DNA of 64,000 nt from Rhodopseudomonas palustris HaA2 (GTDB taxonomy: Bacteria; Pseudomonadota; Alphaproteobacteria; Rhizobiales; Xanthobacteraceae): NCBI RefSeq assembly GCF_000013365.1, contig NC_007778.1, positions 1,426,001-1,490,000 on the forward strand, written 5' to 3'. Of the stretch, positions 58,423 to 64,000 are shown one piece after another; position 1 is the first letter of the stretch, and the number at the start of each line of letters is the position of its first letter. A program made the position numbers and the translations under genes. The notes under the pieces were generated by a model that was given only the letters and a program-made list of their open reading frames with translations, did no database searches and was not told the origin of the DNA.

Positions 58423-59273
58423 CGCGGGCGATGCATCCCGGCGACGGTCACACCGCCGCCTGCCTGATCGGCTGGCCCGCGGCGCATTCGCGCTCGCCGC
58501 TGATCCATCATTACTGGCTGCGGACGCTCGGCATCCCCGGCGGCTATTCGATCGAATCGGTGCCGCCGGAAGGCTTCGCCGAATTCGTCCTGAACCTGCG
58601 GGCGCACGGCTACAGCGGCGCCAACGTCACCATCCCGCACAAGGAGCGCGCGCTGCAACTGACGCAGCCGGACGACCGCGCCCGCGCGGTCGGCGCCGCC
58701 AATACGCTGTATTACGACGGCGATGTGCTGCGCTCGACCAATACCGACGTCGAGGGCTTCATCGCCAATCTCGACGCCAGCGCGCCGGGCTGGGATCGTA
58801 CCCCGCATGCCGTGGTGCTCGGCGCCGGCGGCTCTGCGCGCGCGGTGCTGTTCGGCCTGCTGGAGCGCGGCATCGAACGCATCGCGCTCGCCAACCGCTC
58901 GCTCGAGCGCGCGCAGGCGCTGGCCGATCTGTTCGGCGAACGCGTTGTGCCGATCGCCTGGACCGACGCGCCGGCGGCGCTGCCGGGCGCCGGCCTGCTG
59001 GTCAACACCACCTCGCTCGGCATGAAGGGGCAGCCGTCGCTCGATCTCGATCTCGAGCCGCTGCCGAGCGACGCCACCGTCGCCGATCTGGTCTATGTGC
59101 CGCTCGAGACCGAACTGCTCGCCGAGGCGCGCGGCCGCGGCCTGCGCACCGCCGACGGCCTCGGCATGCTGCTGCATCAGGCGGTGCGCGGCTTCGAATT
59201 GTGGTTCGGCGCGCGGCCGCACGTCACCGCCGAACTGCGCGCTTTGGTCGAAGCGGATCTGGCGGCGAAGTAG
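58419..59273 (+). CDS. aroE: shikimate dehydrogenase
   Basis: This 284-residue NADP-dependent enzyme of the shikimate pathway reduces 3-dehydroshikimate. Shikimate-binding SRSP (24-27) and the catalytic K75 (NVTIPHKERA) are present; GAGGSARAVLFGLLERG is the nucleotide loop, and GMLLHQAVRGFELWFG the C-terminal signature. Start is GTG 58419 overlapping the XRE gene stop. No other aro gene is adjacent, so this copy may be the sole or a secondary AroE. Confidence 0.94.
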   Translation: MTRAMHPGDGHTAACLIGWPAAHSRSPLIHHYWLRTLGIPGGYSIESVPPEGFAEFVLNLRAHGYSGANVTIPHKERALQLTQPDDRARAVGAANTLYYDGDVLRSTNTDVEGFIANLDASAPGWDRTPHAVVLGAGGSARAVLFGLLERGIERIALANRSLERAQALADLFGERVVPIAWTDAPAALPGAGLLVNTTSLGMKGQPSLDLDLEPLPSDATVADLVYVPLETELLAEARGRGLRTADGLGMLLHQAVRGFELWFGARPHVTAELRALVEADLAAK

Positions 59274-59302
59274 TTCGCCGCCGCAAAGGTCGCGTGGCGC
59301 GA

Positions 59303-59932
59303 TCAGTTGTCTCCGCGCCCCGGTCGCGGCCGGTAGCGCGGCAGCGACCAGCCGCGCTGCAGCGCTGCGGCGCGCACGGCCAAGCCGAGCGCAAAGCCGA
59401 TGCCCGTGCTGATTTCGCGCGGGGCGCCGACCATCGTCAGGAGAACGAAGGCCGCCGCGCCGACCAGCGCCGCCGTGACGTAGATCTCGCGCCGCAGGAT
59501 CACCGGGATCTCGCCGCCGAGCAGATCGCGGATGATGCCGCCGAAGGTCGCGGTGACCACGCCCATGGCGACGGCCACGATTCCGTTGGCGCCCGCCAGC
59601 GCCGCCGTCTCCGCGCCGGTGACGGCGAACAGCGCGAGCCCGATCGCATCCAGCCACAACAGCGCCTTGTAGCGGGAATGCGGAATATGCGCGGTGAAGA
59701 ACACCACGGCGGAGACCGCGACGCAGGTCGCGAGATAGGCCGGCTCGTGCACCCAGAACACCGGCAGACCGAGCAGGACGTCGCGCAGCGTGCCGCCGCC
59801 GATGCCGGTCGCCGTGCCCAGCAGCGCGAAGCCGACGATGTCCATCTGCTTGCGCGACGCCACCAACGCGCCCGAGACGGTGAACGCGACGACGCCGATC
59901 CAGTCGAGTATCGTGGTGACGGTCTCGAACAT
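59303..59932 (-). CDS. trimeric intracellular cation channel family protein (YicG/UPF0126)
   Basis: This 209-residue membrane protein has seven hydrophobic segments arranged as two repeats: FTVSGALVASRKQMDIVGFA ... TGIGGGTLRDVLLG and FAVTGAETAALAGANGIVAV ... TATFGGIIRDLLGGEIPVIL. The repeated GGxxRDxLLG motif is the hallmark of UPF0126, now linked to TRIC-type K+ channels. GGAGG precedes the ATG. The adjacent enoyl-CoA hydratase gene lies 23 nt upstream on the same strand. Confidence 0.93.
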   Translation of the reverse strand: MFETVTTILDWIGVVAFTVSGALVASRKQMDIVGFALLGTATGIGGGTLRDVLLGLPVFWVHEPAYLATCVAVSAVVFFTAHIPHSRYKALLWLDAIGLALFAVTGAETAALAGANGIVAVAMGVVTATFGGIIRDLLGGEIPVILRREIYVTAALVGAAAFVLLTMVGAPREISTGIGFALGLAVRAAALQRGWSLPRYRPRPGRGDN

Positions 59933-59955
59933 GGTGGCGCCTCCGCTGCCGCGTA

Positions 59956-60771
59956 TCAGCGACCGACGAATTTCGGCTCGCGTTTTTCCATGAAGGCCTT
60001 GATGCCTTCGGCCATGTCCTGCGTCTTGAACAGCGGCAGCAGTTGCAGATAGACGTGATGGACGTGATCGGGGAAGGTCTCGTTGAGGCCGATCCGCATC
60101 ATTCGCTTGGCGGCCTGCACCGCCAGCGGCGCGTTGCCGGCGATCTCCTTCGCCACCGCGCGGGCGCGGCCCATCAGCTCGGAATCGGGCACCACTTCGT
60201 TGGCGAGCCCCCAGTCGAGACTCTCGCGCGCGCTCAGCGTGCGGCCGGTGAAGATCAACTCGGCGGCCTTCGCCCAGCCGATCATCCGCGGCAGAAACCA
60301 GGTGCCGCCGGATTCCGGCACCACGCCGCGCTTGACGAAGGCCGCGGCGAGCTTGGCGGATTCCGCCATGATGCGGATGTCGCAGCCGAGCGCGGTGTCC
60401 ATGCCGTAGCCGGCGGCGCCGCCGTTCACCGCGCAGATCGTCGGCTTGTCCATCGCCTGCAGCACGGTCGGCGGGGTGCTGCGCAGATCCAGCGTGGTCG
60501 GCGACGACGCCGCGCTGAGCCCTTCGTCGCCGCGCTCCTTGCGCAAATCGAGCCCGGCGCAGAACGCGCGGCCATTGCCGGTGAGGATCACGCAGCGCAC
60601 GTCGGCGTCTTCATTGGCCCTGAGCAGCAGCGCCGCCAGCTCGTTCAGCATCGGCCCGGAGATGGTGTTCATCCGCTCCGGCGCGTTCAGTGTGATGGTG
60701 GCGATGTGGTCTTCGACGGCATAGAGCACTTCGCTCGAAGCAGTCTGTACGGCGCGTTGCGTGTCGGTCAT
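59956..60771 (-). CDS. enoyl-CoA hydratase/isomerase family protein
   Basis: This 271-residue crotonase-fold protein has ITLNAPERMNTISGPMLNEL, the oxyanion hole region GNGRAFCAGLDLRKE and GGAAGYGMDTALGCDIRIMA, and FVKRGVVPESGGTWFLPRMI. The catalytic Glu is probably in the PESGG stretch (E position 1 present). It acts in fatty acid or aromatic acid beta-oxidation, with substrate unknown. AGGAGG precedes ATG. It is upstream of the TRIC gene. Confidence 0.92.
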   Translation of the reverse strand: MTDTQRAVQTASSEVLYAVEDHIATITLNAPERMNTISGPMLNELAALLLRANEDADVRCVILTGNGRAFCAGLDLRKERGDEGLSAASSPTTLDLRSTPPTVLQAMDKPTICAVNGGAAGYGMDTALGCDIRIMAESAKLAAAFVKRGVVPESGGTWFLPRMIGWAKAAELIFTGRTLSARESLDWGLANEVVPDSELMGRARAVAKEIAGNAPLAVQAAKRMMRIGLNETFPDHVHHVYLQLLPLFKTQDMAEGIKAFMEKREPKFVGR

Positions 60772-60823
60772 CGGTTTCCTCCTGATTGTTGTTGTTTGTC
60801 ATGTTGTCGTTCGTCGCCTCCTC

Positions 60824-60909
60824 GTCATTGCGAGGAGGCGAAGCCGACGAAGCAATCCAGGGGCGCCGTGCACTGCGCTCTGGATTGCTTCGCTGCGCTC
60901 GCAATGACG
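60824..60909. repeat. palindromic repeat, CGTCATTGCGAG family (copy 4)
   Basis: The arms CGTCATTGCGAGGAGGCGAA and CGCTGCGCTCGCAATGACG, with inner AAGCAATCCAGG / TGGATTGCTTCG, are the same family as the copies at 11569, 13833 and 14389. It lies between lldD-like and enoyl-CoA hydratase genes. Confidence 0.88.
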
Positions 60910-60928
60910 AAGGAATTGTTGCTGGTGC

Positions 60929-62068
60929 TTACTCCGCCAGCACCTTCTCGTCGATCTGGTTGATCGCATTGACGCCGCACAGGCCCATGGTGGTCGACAG
61001 CTCCTTGCCGATGATGTCGATCGCCTTGGCGACGCCGGGGCCGCCATAGGCGCCGAGGCCGTAGATGTAGGCGCGGCCGATCATGCAGCTGCGCGCGCCG
61101 AGCGCCAGCGCTCGCATCACGTCCTGGCCGGAGCGGATGCCGCCGTCGAACATCACCTCGATATGTGAGCCGACGGTGTGGACGATCTCCGGCAGCACCT
61201 CGATCGACGACGGCGCGCCGTCGAGCTGGCGGCCGCCATGGTTCGACACCACCAGCGCCTCGGCGCCGACCTTCACCGCCTCGCGGGCATCCTCGACGTC
61301 GAGGATGCCCTTGATGATCAGCTTGCCCGGCCAGATCGAGCGGATCCAGTCGATGTCCTTCCAGTTCAGCGAGGCGTCGAATTGCGACGCCACCCAGGCC
61401 GACACCGATTCCAGATCCTTGGAGCCGGGCAGGTGCCCGGCGATGTTGCCGAAATTGCGCTGCTTGGCGCCGAGGATGCCCTTCACCCAGCCGGGCTTGG
61501 TGGCGATGTCGAGCAGGTTCTTCGGCCGGAAGATCTCCGGCGGCACCGTCATGCCGTTCTTGATGTCCTGATGGCGCTGGCCGATCACCTGCAGGTCGAC
61601 GGTCAGCACCAGCGCGCTGCATTTGGCCGCGATCGCGCGCTCGATCAGCGCCTTGACGAAGCCGCGGTCCTTCATGACGTAGAGCTGAAACCAGAACGGC
61701 TTGTCGACATTCGCCGCGACGTCCTCGATCGAGCAGATCGACATCGTCGACAACGTGTAGGGGATGCCGGCGGCCTGGGCGGCGCGGCAGGCGTGGATCT
61801 CGCCGTCGCCATATTGCATCCCGGTGGAGCCGACCGGCGCCAGGATCAGCGGCATCGCCGACTTCTCGCCGATGATGGTGGTGGACAGATCGCGCTTGGA
61901 GATGTCGACCAGGATGCGCTGGCGGAACTTGATCCGCTTCAGGTCGTCGACATTGGCGCGGAGCGTCTCCTCGGCATAGGAGCCGTGGTCGACATAGTCG
62001 AAGAACATCTTCGGCACCCGCCGCTTGTGAATCTGGCGAAGGTCCTCGATGCAGGTGATGTATTTCAT
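60929..62068 (-). CDS. lldD: alpha-hydroxy-acid oxidase / L-lactate dehydrogenase family (FMN)
   Basis: This 379-residue FMN enzyme oxidises an alpha-hydroxy acid such as L-lactate. It has the N-terminal RQIHKRRVPKMFFDYVDHGS, FMN-binding PVGSTGMQYGDGEIHACRAA, the active-site SNHGGRQLDGAPSSIEVL (His base and Arg), DGGIRSGQDVMRALALGA and C-terminal ARSCMIGRAYIYGLGAYGG. Length is normal for LldD (~380). AGGGGCGG lies upstream of the ATG. The substrate is assigned by family only; mandelate or glycolate-type enzymes share the motifs. Confidence 0.9.
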   Translation of the reverse strand: MKYITCIEDLRQIHKRRVPKMFFDYVDHGSYAEETLRANVDDLKRIKFRQRILVDISKRDLSTTIIGEKSAMPLILAPVGSTGMQYGDGEIHACRAAQAAGIPYTLSTMSICSIEDVAANVDKPFWFQLYVMKDRGFVKALIERAIAAKCSALVLTVDLQVIGQRHQDIKNGMTVPPEIFRPKNLLDIATKPGWVKGILGAKQRNFGNIAGHLPGSKDLESVSAWVASQFDASLNWKDIDWIRSIWPGKLIIKGILDVEDAREAVKVGAEALVVSNHGGRQLDGAPSSIEVLPEIVHTVGSHIEVMFDGGIRSGQDVMRALALGARSCMIGRAYIYGLGAYGGPGVAKAIDIIGKELSTTMGLCGVNAINQIDEKVLAE

Positions 62069-62226
62069 GAACGGTGCCGCCCCTGGTGCATTGTCAGCGC
62101 GTCGCGTCCTCTAGCACGCCGGCGCGGCCTGCAACATGGTGCGGAACACGGCCGATGCCTTGCCGGGGAACGGCGCGGGTTCCCGTGCGTTCTGCTGCAG
62201 ACACCCCCATGGAGCAGGAGCCCGTC

Positions 62227-62436
62227 ATGGCCGCCACCAAGACCGTTGAAAAAACCGTCGAGAAGACAATCGACAAGTCCGCCGGCACCCCCGTCGAGCA
62301 CACCCGGGACGAGAAGGCCGAGCGCGACGCCGAGCTCAACGAGGCGCTCGAGGAGTCGTTTCCGGGCTCCGACCCGCTCAGCGTGACCCAGCCGGCGCCG
62401 TCCGAGCCGGACGGAGACAGCAAGCGGAAGGCCTGA
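62227..62436 (+). CDS. 69-residue charged hypothetical protein
   Basis: ATG 62227 has GGAGCAGGAG just upstream. The protein is polar: MAATKTVEKTVEKTIDKSAG, TPVEHTRDEKAERDAELNEA, LEESFPGSDPLSVTQPAPS, EPDGDSKRKA. The core DEALEESFPGSDP-like motif is shared with small rhizobial stress proteins of unknown function. No membrane segment. It lies between lldD and glmM. Confidence 0.7.
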   Translation: MAATKTVEKTVEKTIDKSAGTPVEHTRDEKAERDAELNEALEESFPGSDPLSVTQPAPSEPDGDSKRKA

Positions 62437-62492
62437 CGACCCGGCGGAGAAATCCCGTTGTCGCGCTTTATCTCACGTTTTCAACAGTTTAT

Positions 62493-62514
62493 GCCGCGGG
62501 TCGAGGCCCGCGGC
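62493..62514 (+). terminator. hairpin after the 69-residue gene
   Basis: GCCGCGGG pairs with CCCGCGGC across TCGAGG; a loose T-rich stretch (ATCTTTCTTTATATTTTTT) follows about 10 nt downstream. It may be an intrinsic terminator before the glmM promoter. Confidence 0.45.
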
Positions 62515-62645
62515 ACGTAATCTTTCTTTATATTTTTTGAAGGGCCCGCCATTAAAATGGTCCTATAAGCGGTCTGGCCATGGCGGCGTGGGCTGGATTC
62601 CGATCGGCCGAACGCATGGGCCGTGGCGAGGCGGGGGAAAATTTC

Positions 62646-63998
62646 ATGAGCCGCAGATATTTCGGGACGGACGGCATTCGCGGCCGCGCCAACGGTCTGA
62701 TCACGCCGGAGCTGGCGTTGAAGGTCGGGCAGGCGGCGGGTCTGGTGTTTCAGCGCGGCGACCATCGCCACCGGGTGGTGATCGGCAAGGATACGCGGCT
62801 GTCCGGCTACATGATCGAGAACGCGATGGTGGCCGGCTTCACCTCGGTCGGCATGGACGTGCTGCTGGTCGGCCCGATGCCGACGCCGGCGGTGGCGATG
62901 CTGACCAAATCGATGCGCGCCGACCTCGGCGTGATGATTTCCGCGTCGCACAATATGTTCGAGGACAACGGCATCAAGCTGTTCGGCCCGCTCGGCTTCA
63001 AGCTCTCGGACGACGTCGAGAAGCAGATCGAGCAGCTGCTCGACGAGCCGATGGACAAGAAGCTGTCGGAGAGCGCCAGCCTCGGCCGCGCCCGCCGCAT
63101 CGACGGCGTCCACGACCGCTACATCGAATTCGCCAAGCGCACGCTGCCGCGCGATCTGTCGCTCGACGGGCTGCGCGTGGTGGTCGATTGCGCCAACGGC
63201 GCCGCCTACAAGGTGGTGCCCGAGGCGCTGTGGGAACTCGGCGCCGACGTGATTTCGATCGGGGTCGAGCCGGACGGCTTCAACATCAACAAGGAATGCG
63301 GCTCGACCTCGCCGGAAGCGCTGTGCCGCAAGGTCCGCGAGATGCGTGCCGATATCGGCATCGCGCTCGACGGCGACGCCGATCGCGTCATCATGGTCGA
63401 CGAGCGCGGCCACGTCATCGACGGCGATCAGTTGCTGGCGGTGATCGCGCAGAGCTGGAAGGAAGACGGTCGGCTGGCACGGCCCGGCATCGTCGCCACC
63501 GTGATGTCGAATCTCGGGCTGGAGCGCTTCCTCGCCTCCGAGGGCATCGAGCTGGTGCGCACCTCGGTCGGCGACCGCTACGTGCTCGAGGCGATGTTGC
63601 GGGACGGCTACAATGTCGGCGGCGAGGCCTCGGGCCACATCATCCTGTCCGACTACGCGACCACGGGCGACGGCTTCGTTGCCGCACTGCAGATACTCGC
63701 CGTCGTGCAGAAGCTGGGCCGCCCGGTGTCGGAGGTCTGCCATCGTTTCGATCCGCTGCCGCAGATCCTCAAGAACGTGCGTTATCGCGCCGGCCGGCCG
63801 CTCGACGATGCCGGCGTGCAATCGGCGATCAGCGATGCCGAGAAGCGCCTCAACGGCCATGGCCGGCTGCTGATCCGTCCCTCCGGCACCGAGCCGGTGA
63901 TCCGGGTGATGGGCGAGGGCGAGGACCGCATCATGGTCGAGGAAGTGGTCGACACCATCGTCGACGCGCTCGGCAATGCCTCGGCCGCAGCCGCGTAG
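62646..63998 (+). CDS. glmM: phosphoglucosamine mutase
   Basis: This 450-residue enzyme converts glucosamine-6-phosphate to glucosamine-1-phosphate for UDP-GlcNAc and cell-wall synthesis. The phospho-serine is S101 in [14 protein letters not shown]; the metal-binding loop is DGDADR and the phosphate-binding loop [12 protein letters not shown]. The N-terminus [12 protein letters not shown] is diagnostic. The start at ATG 62646 has GGCGGGGG upstream; longer readings with [11 protein letters not shown] are non-family. The gene is complete and ends two nucleotides before the window edge. Confidence 0.96.
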   Translation: MSRRYFGTDGIRGRANGLITPELALKVGQAAGLVFQRGDHRHRVVIGKDTRLSGYMIENAMVAGFTSVGMDVLLVGPMPTPAVAMLTKSMRADLGVMISASHNMFEDNGIKLFGPLGFKLSDDVEKQIEQLLDEPMDKKLSESASLGRARRIDGVHDRYIEFAKRTLPRDLSLDGLRVVVDCANGAAYKVVPEALWELGADVISIGVEPDGFNINKECGSTSPEALCRKVREMRADIGIALDGDADRVIMVDERGHVIDGDQLLAVIAQSWKEDGRLARPGIVATVMSNLGLERFLASEGIELVRTSVGDRYVLEAMLRDGYNVGGEASGHIILSDYATTGDGFVAALQILAVVQKLGRPVSEVCHRFDPLPQILKNVRYRAGRPLDDAGVQSAISDAEKRLNGHGRLLIRPSGTEPVIRVMGEGEDRIMVEEVVDTIVDALGNASAAAA

Positions 63999-64000
63999 TG

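Overview
The window is a GC-rich, densely packed alphaproteobacterial chromosome segment. The features that point to the Bradyrhizobiaceae/Nitrobacteraceae, most likely a Rhodopseudomonas palustris-type bacterium, are the SciP-fliF-fliG-fliH/flbE-fliN-flbD flagellar block, a possible CtrA/CcrM-type (GANTC) site, DUF992, DUF1488 and DUF1153 proteins, and several families of palindromic intergenic repeats. This placement is inference from gene content; no 16S rRNA or other RNA gene was seen. There is no prophage, insertion sequence, CRISPR array or tRNA.

Layout. 1-2.75 kb: small envelope proteins (holin-X-like and relatives, overlapping starts) and a YihY/BrkB membrane protein. 2.8-7.1 kb (minus): a LuxR-type response regulator and a 1122-residue protein joining an NCS1 permease, a nine-cysteine cluster, a histidine kinase and a receiver. 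7.2-14.4 kb (plus): urea/short-chain-amide ABC transporter urtABCDE (fmdDEF-like), formamidase fmdA and zinc-ribbon fmdB, interrupted by palindromic repeats. 14.5-15.3 kb: cobS. 15.8-22.9 kb: six-gene hydrogenase-4-like membrane complex whose large subunit lacks the NiFe-binding cysteines (Ehr-type). 23-25.7 kb: GDSL-esterase autotransporter and a small secreted protein. 25.9-31.4 kb: P-type ATPase, tandem Usp and an FAD oxidase. 31.9-37.4 kb: flagellar basal-body/switch operon. 37.6-47.2 kb: mixed small genes (DUF1488, transglutaminase, RecD-like ATPase, methyltransferase, Dps, cupin, thioesterase, HAD, CWC, aldo/keto reductase, PlsC, DUF486). 47.4-50.5 kb: TRAP transporter. 50.5-53.2 kb: PQQ sugar dehydrogenase and GST. 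53.2-64 kb: aspartate aminotransferase, two DUF992 paralogues, an EF-G paralogue with an altered GTPase centre, XRE-aroE, TRIC-type channel, enoyl-CoA hydratase, lactate dehydrogenase family and glmM.

How the parts work together. The best supported unit is nitrogen scavenging: the permease-kinase and its regulator diverge from the urt/fmd operon over 159 bp containing a 22-bp-spaced direct repeat, so they probably sense an amide, urea or nucleobase-like ligand and switch on uptake and hydrolysis to ammonia plus formate. The Ehr-like complex should be a cation- or proton-translocating membrane module of unknown electron chemistry. The flagellar block follows the Caulobacter fliF-operon order with SciP directly upstream.

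The two strongest leads for something undescribed are the NCS1-Cys-cluster-kinase sensor and the cysteine-less Hyf/Ehr complex.
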